This document shows, one piece after another, positions 34,263-43,025 of a stretch of 64,000 bases of DNA; the stretch's first letter is position 1, and each line of letters begins with the position of its first letter. Source of the stretch: JACVRW01 sp963811055 (GTDB lineage Bacteria > Actinomycetota > Thermoleophilia > Solirubrobacterales > Thermoleophilaceae); the NCBI GenBank assembly GCA_963811055.1, contig CAWEPQ010000019.1:248001-312000 (forward strand), written 5' to 3'. Below the pieces are notes generated by a model. That model was not told the origin of the DNA, did no database searches, and saw only the letters and a program-made list of their open reading frames with translations. Position numbers and translations under genes: made by a program.

Positions 34263-35048
34263 GTGGCACTGAGCGGACACGCGGGATCGCTGCACGTGCG
34301 TTCGTGGGAGAGCGAGGACCCGAGCCACGTGGTGGTCATCGCGCACGGATATGGCGAGCACATCGGCCGTTACGACCACGTGGCCGGCGCCTTCCTGGCA
34401 AACGGAGCCGCTGTCCACGGCCTGGACCATGTGGGCCATGGGCGCTCGGACGGCGAGCGGGCGCTGATCGTGGACTTCGATCCCGTCGTGGACGACCTCC
34501 ACGTCTTGGTCGAGCACGCGCGCGGCCAACACCCCGATCGCCCGGTCTTCCTCGTGGGCCACTCGATGGGGGGCCTGATCGCCACCCGCTACGCCCAGCG
34601 TCACGGCGAGGGTCTCGCCGGCCTCGTGCTGTCGGCGCCTCTGGTCGGCAACCCCGGAACCGGCGCCCTGCTCGCGATGGACGAGCTTCCCGAGATACCG
34701 ATCGACCCGACGGTGCTCTCACGCGACGAGGAGACCCAGCGCGCGTATGCCTCGGATCCGCTCGTCTTTCACGGCGGCTTCAAGCGGCCGACGCTCGCCG
34801 CGATGGCCCAGGCGCTGCTGGACTCGGCGCTGGACGCCCTCCGGATCGGAGGGCCCGTCCTGTGGCAGCACGGGGATGACGATCACCTCGTGCCGATGAC
34901 GGGCAGCCGTCGCCTCATCGAGCTCCTCGTGAACGCCGACGTGACCGAGCGCATCTACCCGGGCGCGCGGCACGAGATCTACAACGAGACGAACCGCGCG
35001 GAGGTTCTGGCGGACACCACGCGCTTCATGGACGAAGTGCTCGCCTAA
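34263..35048 (+). CDS. Alpha/beta hydrolase, monoacylglycerol lipase type
   Basis: 261 residues. Nucleophile G-H-S-M-G-G, catalytic Asp in H-G-D-D-D-H-L-V-P and His in A-R-H-E-I-Y-N-E; the N-terminal H-G-Y-G-E-H and D-H-V-G-H-G-R-S-D-G motifs are characteristic of monoglyceride lipases. It begins with GTG at 34263, 27 nt after the CocE-type gene, and may be co-transcribed. It converges on the TetR gene with a 4-nt overlap of stops. Cytosolic, no signal peptide. Confidence 0.9.
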   Translation: MALSGHAGSLHVRSWESEDPSHVVVIAHGYGEHIGRYDHVAGAFLANGAAVHGLDHVGHGRSDGERALIVDFDPVVDDLHVLVEHARGQHPDRPVFLVGHSMGGLIATRYAQRHGEGLAGLVLSAPLVGNPGTGALLAMDELPEIPIDPTVLSRDEETQRAYASDPLVFHGGFKRPTLAAMAQALLDSALDALRIGGPVLWQHGDDDHLVPMTGSRRLIELLVNADVTERIYPGARHEIYNETNRAEVLADTTRFMDEVLA

Positions 35049-35653
35049 CCGGCGCGGGCGCCGGCGAGTATCAGCGGCACCACGCGCCCGGGCACGTCGC
35101 CGACCTTCGAGGTGTCGCCGCCGGCCAGGAGTATCCGGTAGACGGGCACCGCGTGGAGCAGGTCCACGAGCGCCTCCACGTCCACGTCCGGCCGTAGCTC
35201 GCCCCGCTCGATCCCGCGCCGGATCAGCTCTCGTATGACGTCGCGTATGGGCTCGATCACACCCTCGGTGACCAGCGTCAGGAAGACAGGGTCCTGGGTC
35301 GCCTCCGTCAGCAGCACCGGGATCAGCCGGCGCAGCCCCGGGGTGGTGCCCACGCGTTCCTGCTGCTCTCGCATCAGACCGCGGAGGTCGCCCTCGAGAG
35401 TTCCGCTGTCGGGCGGTGCGCTGGGGGGCCGGATCTGGCCGATCGCCTCCGCCACGAGCTCCGTCTTGGAGGGCCAGCGCCGGTAGATCGTGGTCTTGCC
35501 CACCCCTGCTTGCTCGGCCACGCCCTCGATGGTCAGGCCCCGGAACCCCTGCTCGCCCAGTAGCTCGAGCGTGGCGGTGAGGATCGCGCGGTGCGCCTCC
35601 GGGCTGCGCGGCCGCCCGCGTCCGCGGGCGGCCGCTCCGGGCTGTCCGCTCAC
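35045..35653 (-). CDS. TetR family transcriptional regulator
   Basis: 202 residues. N-terminal helix-turn-helix: I-L-T-A-T-L-E-L-L-G-E-Q-G-F-R-G-L-T-I, then G-V-G-K-T-T-I-Y-R-R-W-P-S-K. The ligand domain is TetR_C-like with conserved R-R-L-I-P-V-L-L-T-E-A. Its ATG overlaps the MFS stop (ATGA), so efflux pump and regulator are one operon. It most likely represses this operon through the 29-bp dyad at 37221-37249 and releases it when the pump substrate binds. Confidence 0.92.
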   Translation of the reverse strand: MSGQPGAAARGRGRPRSPEAHRAILTATLELLGEQGFRGLTIEGVAEQAGVGKTTIYRRWPSKTELVAEAIGQIRPPSAPPDSGTLEGDLRGLMREQQERVGTTPGLRRLIPVLLTEATQDPVFLTLVTEGVIEPIRDVIRELIRRGIERGELRPDVDVEALVDLLHAVPVYRILLAGGDTSKVGDVPGRVVPLILAGARAG

Positions 35654-37203
35654 GCGGGCACCAGCTCGGCCATGATGGCCCGCTTCTCGACGCGCTCGCG
35701 CTCACGGCCGGGCAGCACGAGGAGCGCGACCAGCGCTCCCGCCATCGCCACTCCGGCGGCCACGAGCATCGTCGTGCCCATTGCCGAGGTGTAGGCGCTC
35801 TCCGCGATGCGGCTGAGCGTGGCCCCGGCGTCGCCGCCGATCCGCTCCGCCACGGCGCTCGCGCCGCCGACGGAGCCCTCTGCGGCTGCCCGAGCCGGCT
35901 CGGGCAGATCCCTGACGGCGCCCTCCATGTCGGCACCGTACTGGCCGGACAGGAGGCTTCCGAGGATCGCCACGCCGAGCGTCCCGCCCACCAGGCGGAC
36001 CGTGTCGTTCATGGCCGAGCCCACCCCTGCGTGGGCGAGCGGGAGGGAGCTCATGATGGATTCCGTGGCCGGGGCCATCGTCGCGCCCATCCCGAAGCCC
36101 AGCAGCACGAGCGCGGCCGCGAGCGAGCTGTATTCCGTGGCCGCGTCGGCTCCCGACATCAGGAGCAGCGCCGTGGCCACGATCGTCAGCCCGGCGGCCA
36201 CGACCGCGCGGGTGCCCAGGCGCTGGGCGAGCTTGGCCGACATCGGCCCGCCGAGCACCAGCCCGAGGGCCACCGGCGTGATGCGCAGGCCGGCGGCCAG
36301 CGGCTCGTAGTCCTTGACCTCCTGGAGGTACATCGTCAGGAAGAAGATCGCGCCGAACAGCGAGAAGAACACGAGCGCGATCGAGACGCTCGCCCCGGTG
36401 AAGCGGCTGACCCGGAAGAGCCGCACGTCGAGCATCGGCGACGGGGTCCGGAGCTCCCAGACCACGAAGGCCGAGAGCGAAACCAGGGCGACGCCGAAGC
36501 CGGCGAGCGGGCCCGGCTCCGTCCAGCCGTGCTGCCCTTCGATGATGGCCCATGTGAGCGCAGCGAGACCGGCCGTGGAGAGCACGGCACCGAGCGGATC
36601 CAGGCGCGACTTCTCCGGGTCGCGCGACTCCGGCACGAGCGCGGGAGCCGCCGCCAGTGCGAGCGCCACGATCGGCAGGTTCACGAGGAAGACCGAGCTC
36701 CAGTCGAAGTGCTCGATCAGCCAGCCGCCGCCCACGGGGCCGATGGCGATCCCGAGCCCCGCCACCGCGGCCCAGATCCCGATCGCCTTTGGCCGCTCCT
36801 CGGCGGGGAAGACGTTGGTGAGGATCGACAGGGTGGAGGGCATGATCAGCGCACCGCCGACGCCCATGAGCGCACGGCTGGCGATCAGGGTGTCCGCGCT
36901 GGTGGCCAGCGCGGAGAGCAGCGAGCCCGCGCCGAAGATGCCGAGTCCCACGACGAGCGCGCGCCGGCGCCCGAAGCGGTCGCCGAGACTGCCCATCATC
37001 AGCAGCAGGCCGGCGAAGACCAGTGTGTACGAGTCCACGATCCACTGAAGGTCGCTCGCCGAGGCCCCGAGATCGCGCTCGATCGTGGGGAGCGCGACGT
37101 TGAGGATCGTGTTGTCCAGCGAGATGACGAGGAGCGAGACGGACAGGACGACGAGCGTCCACCACCGCCGTTGATATGCCTTGCCTGTAGTCGTGGGTGC
37201 CAT
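35650..37203 (-). CDS. MFS drug exporter, DHA2 (EmrB/QacA, 14-TM) family
   Basis: 517-residue proton-coupled multidrug exporter. Motif A G-D-R-F-G-R-R-R-A-L follows the second helix; the antiporter motif C region G-P-V-G-G-G-W-L-I-E and a start L-D-N-T-I-L-N-V-A-L-P-T-I are typical of DHA2. The ATG at 37203 with AGAGGA upstream is chosen over an in-frame ATG at 37269, because the latter would place the operator dyad inside coding sequence. It is followed directly by the TetR gene. Confidence 0.92.
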   Translation of the reverse strand: MAPTTTGKAYQRRWWTLVVLSVSLLVISLDNTILNVALPTIERDLGASASDLQWIVDSYTLVFAGLLLMMGSLGDRFGRRRALVVGLGIFGAGSLLSALATSADTLIASRALMGVGGALIMPSTLSILTNVFPAEERPKAIGIWAAVAGLGIAIGPVGGGWLIEHFDWSSVFLVNLPIVALALAAAPALVPESRDPEKSRLDPLGAVLSTAGLAALTWAIIEGQHGWTEPGPLAGFGVALVSLSAFVVWELRTPSPMLDVRLFRVSRFTGASVSIALVFFSLFGAIFFLTMYLQEVKDYEPLAAGLRITPVALGLVLGGPMSAKLAQRLGTRAVVAAGLTIVATALLLMSGADAATEYSSLAAALVLLGFGMGATMAPATESIMSSLPLAHAGVGSAMNDTVRLVGGTLGVAILGSLLSGQYGADMEGAVRDLPEPARAAAEGSVGGASAVAERIGGDAGATLSRIAESAYTSAMGTTMLVAAGVAMAGALVALLVLPGRERERVEKRAIMAELVPA

Positions 37204-37220
37204 CGGAATGTCCTCTCTCT

Positions 37221-37249
37221 TATCGATACGGAACAGTTGCGTATCGATA
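37221..37249. promoter_or_regulatory. Operator dyad for the MFS-TetR operon
   Basis: Perfect inverted repeat TATCGATAC (37221-37229) and GTATCGATA (37241-37249) with an 11-bp centre, 18 bp upstream of the MFS start. Arm centres are about two helical turns apart, as expected for TetR dimers. It also lies 113 bp before the divergent aldehyde dehydrogenase gene. Confidence 0.75.
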
Positions 37250-37361
37250 GTGAAGCACACCTTCGGCATTTACGCAACGGTGGCGTGTCGATTGCCGTCA
37301 ACCCCAAGCCCGATCCGGAGTAATAGGTTTTCCGAACCGCTGGAAACCAAGAGGGAGTTCC

Positions 37362-38729
37362 ATGAGCGACTACGCAGTTATTGACCCGGCCACGGGCGAG
37401 ACCGTCAAGGAGTACACGACGATCACAGACGATGAGCTGCGTGCCGCGATCGGGCGCGCGGACGATGCTCATCGCGGGTGGTCCGCGTCATCGAGCGTGG
37501 CCGATCGCGCGGCCCTTGTCCGGCGCGTGGGCGAGCTGCATCTCGAGCGGCGCCAGGAGCTGGCGGAGATCATCGTGCGCGAGATGGGCAAGCCCATCGA
37601 GCAGGCGCTCGGCGAGGTGGACTTCTGCGGTGACATCTACGGCTTCTACGCCGACAACGCCGAGGACCTGATGGCCGACGAGCCCATCAAGCTGGCCGGC
37701 GGGGACGGGTCAGCCGTGGTGCGCCGGAGCTCCCTGGGCGCGCTGCTCGGGATCATGCCGTGGAACTTCCCGTACTACCAGGTGGCCCGCTTCGCCGGCC
37801 CGAACCTGGTGATCGGGAACACGATCGTGCTCAAGCACGCCCCGCAGTGTCCCGAGTCGGCCGAGGCGATCCAGAAGATCTACGACGACGCCGGGTTCCC
37901 GGAGGGCGCGTACGAGAACGTCTACGCGACGAACGACCAGATCGAGTGGGTGATCGCCGATCCTCGGATTCGTGGCGTGTCCGTCACGGGTTCCGAGCGC
38001 GCCGGCGCCGCCGTCGCGGAGATCGCCGGGCGCAATCTCAAGAAGGTCGTGCTGGAGATGGGCGGCTCCGATCCCTTCATCCTGCTCGGCACGGACGATC
38101 TGGACAAGACGGTCGAGGACGCGGTTGCCGCACGTCTCGACAACACCGGTCAGTCGTGCAACGCGGCCAAGCGCTTCATCGTGGCCGACGATCTGTACGA
38201 GCCCTTCCTCGAGAAGTTCAGCGCCGCGATGACCGCCACCAAGCCGGGTGACCCGACGTCGGAGGACACCGAGATCGGGCCGCTCTCGTCCAAGACCGCG
38301 GCCGATCGCCTCGAGGACCAGGTCAAGCGGGCCGTGGACCAGGGGGCCACGCTCGCCGTAGGGGGCAAGCGCGACGGCAACTTCTTCGAGCCGACCGTCC
38401 TGACCGACATCGAGCCTGGCAACGACGCCTACCACGAGGAGCTCTTCGGCCCCGTGGCGCAGGTGTATCGCGTCTCGTCCGAGGAAGAGGCGGTCAAGCT
38501 CGCCAACGACACGCCGTTCGGGCTGGGGTCGTACGTCATGACGACGGACCCCAAGCAGGGGGAGCGGATCGCGGACCAGATCGACGCCGGGATGGTCTAC
38601 GTGAACCTCGTCGGCGCCGACTCCGCGGAGCTCCCGTTCGGCGGGACGAAGCGATCCGGCTTCGGCCGCGAGCTGGGCACCTACGGCGCGGACGAGTTCG
38701 TGAACAAGAAGCTCATCCGGATCGGCTGA
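37362..38729 (+). CDS. NAD(P)-dependent aldehyde dehydrogenase (succinate-semialdehyde type)
   Basis: 455-residue ALDH superfamily enzyme. Catalytic C266 is in N-T-G-Q-S-C-N-A-A-K-R, the base Glu in V-L-E-M-G-G-S-D-P-F, and M-P-W-N-F-P-Y is the coenzyme/oxyanion region. The G-S-D-P-F and G-Q-S-C-N-A-A-K-R variants are common in succinate-semialdehyde dehydrogenases. It is divergent from the MFS-TetR unit and may share its operator region, so an aldehyde-forming or xenobiotic substrate is also possible. An AGAGGGAG precedes the ATG. Confidence 0.9.
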   Translation: MSDYAVIDPATGETVKEYTTITDDELRAAIGRADDAHRGWSASSSVADRAALVRRVGELHLERRQELAEIIVREMGKPIEQALGEVDFCGDIYGFYADNAEDLMADEPIKLAGGDGSAVVRRSSLGALLGIMPWNFPYYQVARFAGPNLVIGNTIVLKHAPQCPESAEAIQKIYDDAGFPEGAYENVYATNDQIEWVIADPRIRGVSVTGSERAGAAVAEIAGRNLKKVVLEMGGSDPFILLGTDDLDKTVEDAVAARLDNTGQSCNAAKRFIVADDLYEPFLEKFSAAMTATKPGDPTSEDTEIGPLSSKTAADRLEDQVKRAVDQGATLAVGGKRDGNFFEPTVLTDIEPGNDAYHEELFGPVAQVYRVSSEEEAVKLANDTPFGLGSYVMTTDPKQGERIADQIDAGMVYVNLVGADSAELPFGGTKRSGFGRELGTYGADEFVNKKLIRIG

Positions 38730-38734
38730 CGCCG

Positions 38735-39337
38735 GTGGGTTCGGCGATGCCGAGGCGAGCGGCCGGCTGGATCCGACCTTCGGCGAGGGCGGGATCGTCG
38801 TCAGTCCGTTCGACGCAGACGATGCGGGTGGCGCCGAGACCGTCCTGATCCAGCCCGACGGCCGGATCGTGGCCGCGGGCACCGGGGCCAAGACGTGCCT
38901 GCCGCGTGCACTGCTCGCCGGGGCTCGGTGTGGCGCGCTACCTGCCGGACGGGTCGACAAGCTCGTTCGGCGACGGGGGACGCGTGGTCACGGGCGAGAA
39001 CGACTTCTCGGGCGTATTCGTCTTCGGCGTGTCCGACATGGCGCGCCAGCGCGACGGCAAGCTCGTCGTGGTCGCCTCGGGCAACGGGCGCGGCGTGGTG
39101 ATCGCTCGCTACACGAAGTCCGGGATGCTCGACCCCGGCTTCGGAGACGGCGGTGTGGTTGTCGACCCGGTGCCCGATTGCGCGTGCGTGCCGTGGGGAT
39201 ACGGGAACGGCGGGCTTGCCCCCGGGCCGTCCGGCGATCTCGGTGGCCTGGCCCTGCAGCGTGACGGTCGCGTGGCGCCGTGGGCGGATCCGTCTACGGC
39301 AAAGTCGGTGGCCTTCACTCTCGCGCGTTATCGCTAG
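38735..39337 (+). pseudogene. Remnant of a delta-60-repeat protein
   Basis: The region directly after the aldehyde dehydrogenase encodes pieces of a delta-60 (beta-propeller-like) repeat protein: G-R-L-D-P-T-F-G-E-G-G-I-V-V, Y-L-P-D-G-S...F-G-D-G-G-R-V-V and S-G-M-L-D-P-G-F-G-D-G-G-V-V-V, with the alternating Q-P-D-G-R-I-V-A-A-G strands. The first repeat is in a different frame from the rest (shift near 38885-38925). No start codon, signal peptide or N-terminal repeats exist, so the 5' end is missing. The second part can be read from an ATG at 38906. Probably the truncated 3' end of a secreted protein gene. Confidence 0.65.
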
Positions 39338-39340
39338 CAC

Positions 39341-39378
39341 CCAATCATCGGTCCCCCTACGGGAAAAGATCGGTACTC
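39341..39378 (+). promoter_or_regulatory. Conserved upstream element, copy 1
   Basis: 38-bp segment matching 43771-43808 at 29 of 38 positions. It begins CCAATC and contains two TCGGT words whose starts are 22 bp apart, with a central GAAAA. It lies 73 bp before the first D-I/V-repeat gene. The nature of the binding protein is unknown. Confidence 0.55.
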
Positions 39379-39450
39379 AACCGGCACGTCCGAATACACG
39401 GCCGGGGTAGGTTGCGCGCAACCGCCGGTCCCGACCCTCCAGGAGTTTCG

Positions 39451-40099
39451 ATGCTCTCCAGACTTCGTCCCCGCTCCATCTACGACGTGATGGCCGCCAT
39501 CGCGTGCTTCGCCGCGCTGGCCGGCGGGACCGCATATGCCGCGAACACGATCGGCAGCACCGACATCATCGACGGCCAGGTGGCGTCCGTGGACATCAAG
39601 GACCAGGACATCCTGTCCGCGGACGTCAAGGACCAGAGCCTGACCACGTTCGACGTCTCCACGTTCCTGGGCATTGACGTGGTCGACGGAACGCTCACCG
39701 GCGACGACGTAGGGGACAACTCGCTCACCGGAGCCGACATCGACGAGTCGTCCCTCGCCCTGGCGGTGGAGCCGGTGACGCCCGTGCCCGCTTCCGGGGC
39801 CAACGGCTTCGCCACTCAGTGGGGGAACGACTCGGACTTCGGCGGGCCCGCGGGCTACTGGAAGGATCCGACCGGCGTCGTTCACCTGAGGGGCGCGGTG
39901 AGCCAGGCTCGGCGACATGGCCGGCCCGCGCATCTTCACCCTGCCCGTGGGCTATCGGCCGGCCTTCGCCGAGCTGTTCACCGTGGGAACCCAGTCAGCC
40001 ACCCCCGCCCAGGTTCAGATCACGGCGAACGGGCAGGTGCAGGCGTACTCCGGCTCGGTGTCTGATCTGAGCCTGAGCGGCATCACCTTCAGGCCTTGA
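39451..40099 (+). pseudogene. D-I/V-repeat surface protein 1 (frameshifted near the C-terminal third)
   Basis: Secreted protein of a family represented three times in this window. The ATG at 39451 has AGGAG six bases upstream. Residues 1-33 are a signal peptide (R-S-I-Y-D-V-M-A-A-I-A, cleavage near A-Y-A-A). Then come short repeats of the type D-I-I-D-G-Q-V and D-I-K-D-Q-D-I, ending L-T-G-A-D-I-D-E-S-S-L. The C-terminal domain continues in another frame after about 39905 (I-F-T-L-P-V-G-Y-R-P-A-F) to the stop at 40099. One base near the A-V-S-Q-A codons restores it. Function unknown; a short D-I/V solenoid exposed on the surface is plausible. Confidence 0.7.
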
Positions 40100-40120
40100 G
40101 GTAGGTGAGCGCGCTCAGCC

Positions 40121-40677
40121 CTAGCCGACCTTCGCGCAGACCACGTAGGCCGTGGTCACGTGGCTCGATGTTCCTCCGCGGACGACCACGGTCCAGCCGG
40201 TCGGCGCCCGCCGACGGTGTCGGGTTCGGGCAGCGAGTGCCGCAGCGAGTTGAAGTACTGGGGCTGGGAGTCGCCCCGGAACCCTCCTCCGAGCGCGACC
40301 TCGCCCTGGTTGCATGGGGCGGTCACGGTGACGGAGTCATTTGCCGGCAGCGTGACCTGCGCGCTGGAGCGGACGACGACATTCGACAGCCTCGGGAGGC
40401 TCAAAGTCGACTCGTCGATGTCCGCGCCGGTGAGCGAGTTGTCGACCACGTCGACGCCGAGGAAGCTGTGCACGTCGAAGGTGTTGACCGAGTTGTCCTT
40501 GATGTCGGCGGACCCGATCTCGCCATCGCCGACATCTGCGGACTTCACCTGGCCGTCGATGATGTCGGTGCTTCCGATCGTGTTGGCGGCGTAGGCGGTG
40601 CCGGTGGCAAGCGCGGCGAAGCAGCCCACGGCCGCCATCACGTCGTAGATCGAACGAGGACGAAGTCTTGAGAGCAT
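40121..40677 (-). pseudogene. D-I/V-repeat surface protein 2 (frameshifted near the C-terminus)
   Basis: Inverted paralogue of the gene at 39451. The first 40 residues are nearly identical (M-L-S-R-L-R-P-R-S-I-Y-D-V-M) and the ribosome site CCAGGAGTTTCG is the same. The repeats read S-A-D-V-G-D-G-E-I, D-V-V-D-N-S-L-T-G-A-D-I-D-E-S. The C-terminal domain (C-N-Q-G-E-V-A-L-G-G-G-F) shifts frame at a GGG near 40205 and resumes as G-W-T-V-V-V-R-G-G-T to the stop at 40121. Without the shift the protein would be about 185 residues. It converges on copy 1. Confidence 0.72.
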
Positions 40678-40734
40678 CGAAACTCCTGGACGGTGGGGGC
40701 CGACTGTCGCGCGCAACGTACCCCGTTTGTTCAT

Positions 40735-40976
40735 CCGGACGCGCGCACGAGCGCCTCGTGGCCGGCGAGCGGAGGATCGCGCGGGCGGTCACCGGTCTCG
40801 TGACGGAGGCGCTCGGCGAGCACGCCGCGGACGAGGACGTCGAGGGCAAGGTGCTGCTCCTATTCAGCGCCTGTCGTGGCCTGGCCCTGACCGAGCAGTT
40901 CGAGCCGCGGAAGCGCCGCCGCCGCGACCCGTGGCCACGCCTGCGTGAAGAGCTGCTGGAGCAGCTCAGCCGATGA
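40735..40976 (+). pseudogene. Possible 3' fragment of a TetR-type regulator
   Basis: The frame ending at 40976 gives about 80 residues resembling a TetR C-terminal ligand domain (E-G-K-V-L-L-L-F-S-A-C-R-G-L-A-L and L-R-E-E-L-L-E-Q-L). No helix-turn-helix part is present; the upstream side is occupied by the inverted D-I/V-repeat gene 2. It may be what remains of a regulator cut by that rearrangement. Resemblance is weak. Confidence 0.3.
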
Positions 40977-42169
40977 AGCGCGCTGTGGTCATGGTGGCCG
41001 CCGCCGTGATGCTGGTCGCGGCCGTGCCCGCCTCCGCGGCCGAGCTGCGCAGCTTCGACCTGCCGAGCCGGCTGGTCGACCCGACCGCTCCAGGAGGCGC
41101 GCTCGAGGACGACCGCACTGCCCCGAAGGTCAACGTCATGCTTCCCGACGGCTACCGCAGCCATCCGACGCGCCGCTATCCCGTGCTGTGGCTCCTTCAC
41201 GGCGCCAACGGCGGCACCGACACCTGGATCCCCGGCATCACCGAGCTCGCGGCCGGCCTGCCCGGCGATGATCGTGATGCCCGACGGCGGCAAGTTCGGG
41301 ATGTACGCCGACTGGTGGAACGGCGGCGCTGCGCGCCGACCCGGCTTGGGCGACGTACCACCTGAAGGTCCTGCGCGCAGAGATCGAGCGCCGCTACCGC
41401 ATCCGTGCCGGTCGCCGCTGGCACGCGATCGGCGGCATCTCGATGGGCGGGCAGGGCACGCTCCGCTATGCGGCCATGCTGCCCGGCTACTTCGGGTCGG
41501 CCGTCGGCTTCTCCGCCGCCTTCCCCGACACGCAGTCCCGCGATCGCGCAGGACGGCCTCGACGCTGCTCGCGGGCGCAGGCGGCGCCGCCGGCGCCGGC
41601 TACGACGGACGATGTTCGGTCCCGCGACGGCCGCCTACGCCGAGGGCAACAGCCCGCAGGCGCTCGCGCCCAACTACGGCCACACCCGCCTCTACCTGAC
41701 CTCGGGCAACGGCACCAACTGCCCCGAGGACCCGATCGGCCCGAGCGGCCTCGCGCTCGACAGCGCCACCGAGCTGATCATCAACAGCCAGCAGGGCCCG
41801 TTCGCGGCCGCCGTCGCGCGCCGCCGGCGCGGACGTGACCGCGGTGACCACCTGCGGCGTCCACACCTTCGGCGTCTGGGACCGGGCCTTCGCCGAAGCG
41901 CGCGAGCCTGGGGCTTCTTCAGGCCGGTGCCCGAGCGGCCGCGCGAGCTGGATCTACCGCACCGTCGCCACAGCGGGCGAGATGTGGGGCCTCCGCTTCC
42001 GCTTCGCCGCGCCGCCGTCGGCGGTCGCGACGTTCGAGGCGCTCCGGAAGCACGCTGAAGGCGAAGGGCCGGGGCAGGGTGCGCGATCACCCGGCCGGGA
42101 GGCTGCCGGCTCAGCGCGCGGCTGCCGTTCGAGCGGCGCCTGCCGCGCGCGTGCGCCCCCGGCGGCTGA
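40973..42169 (+). pseudogene. Secreted esterase (alpha/beta hydrolase, esterase-D type), several frameshifts
   Basis: Signal peptide (M-V-A-A-A-V-M-L-V-A-A-V-P-A-S-A) followed by P-D-G-Y-R and P-V-L-W-L-L-H-G-A-N-G-G, I-V-M-P-D-G-G, and the nucleophile G-G-I-S-M-G-G: an antigen-85/esterase-D-like enzyme. The segments lie in different frames with at least three or four shifts (near 41265, 41330, 41540-41590, 41815 and 42050). The likely stop is TGA at 42167-42169. Homology can be followed to N-Y-G-H-T-R-L-Y-L-T-S-G-N and H-T-F-G-V-W-D. The number of shifts suggests a decayed gene or a low-quality stretch. Confidence 0.65.
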
Positions 42170-42235
42170 CCTGTCACATCTCCGTGCCGCGGCGTGTCTT
42201 CCTGGTGAGGGGCAATCCACTCGAAGGAGACCGAG

Positions 42236-43021
42236 ATGCAGCGGAGCACCAAGATCGCAGTGGCGGGAGCGACCGGGCGGGTCGGCCGGCCGATCGTCGA
42301 CATTCTCGAGTCGCGCGGCTATGACGTAGTACCCATCTCGCGCTCGCAGGGCGTCGACGTCATCACCGGCGAAGGGCTCGACCAGGCCCTCACCGGCGTC
42401 GAAACGATCATCGACGCCTCCACCGGGCCCTCGCCCGATCAGCAGGCCGCGACGGAGTTCTTCACGACCGCCACGCGCAACCTGCAGGAGGCCGGTGAGC
42501 GGGCCGGCGTGCGGCGTCTGGTCGTGGTGTCGATCATCGGGATCGACGCCTTCGAGGGCGGCTACAACGCCGCCAAGGTCGCACAGGAGCAGGCCGCCGT
42601 CGCGGGGCCGATCCCGGCGCGGGTCGTGCGCGCGGCCCAGTTCCACGAGTTCGTGGAGGAGCTCATGCGCTGGGGAACTCAGGGCGACGTGAGCTACGTC
42701 TGGAACATGCGCACCCAACTGGTCGCGGCGCGCACGGTCGCGGAGGCGCTGGTGGACCTCGCCACCGCTACGGACGCCGAGTTCGAGGCTGCCGAGACCA
42801 AGGAGATCGCCGGGCCGCGCGCGTGGCGTCTCGTCGACGCGGCTCGCCTGTTGGCCGAGCGTCGCGGCGACGGCCTGCGGGTCGTGGAACAGAGCAACCC
42901 CGCCGATGACCCCGACAGCGAGCGCTACGCGAACGGCGCCGCCCTGCCCGGCCCGGACGCCACGCTTGCCGGCCCGACCTTCGAAGAGTGGCTGGAGGCG
43001 ACGGTGCCCGTCAGGGCCTAG
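42236..43021 (+). CDS. NAD(P)-binding SDR/NmrA-like protein
   Basis: 261-residue atypical short-chain dehydrogenase. N-terminal nucleotide motif A-V-A-G-A-T-G-R-V-G-R-P; no Tyr-x3-Lys catalytic pair in the usual place, as in NmrA/NAD(P)H-sensor proteins. It resembles actinobacterial NAD(P)H azoreductase or redox-sensing members. GAAGGAGACCGAG precedes the ATG. The gene is intact, unlike its neighbours, so the local damage is not uniform. Confidence 0.85.
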   Translation: MQRSTKIAVAGATGRVGRPIVDILESRGYDVVPISRSQGVDVITGEGLDQALTGVETIIDASTGPSPDQQAATEFFTTATRNLQEAGERAGVRRLVVVSIIGIDAFEGGYNAAKVAQEQAAVAGPIPARVVRAAQFHEFVEELMRWGTQGDVSYVWNMRTQLVAARTVAEALVDLATATDAEFEAAETKEIAGPRAWRLVDAARLLAERRGDGLRVVEQSNPADDPDSERYANGAALPGPDATLAGPTFEEWLEATVPVRA

Positions 43022-43025
43022 CCGC

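Noticed and set aside
31986..35048. Very long 1020-codon open frame over the CocE-type and lipase genes
   Set aside because: Its first part is a shifted reading of the CocE gene with Arg/Pro-rich non-family sequence; only the final 262 codons (from 34263) are a real gene.
35045..35653. This TetR protein as the regulator of the TTGACTG operators
   Set aside because: It is coupled to the MFS gene, which has its own distinct dyad (TATCGATAC), so it probably serves that operon.
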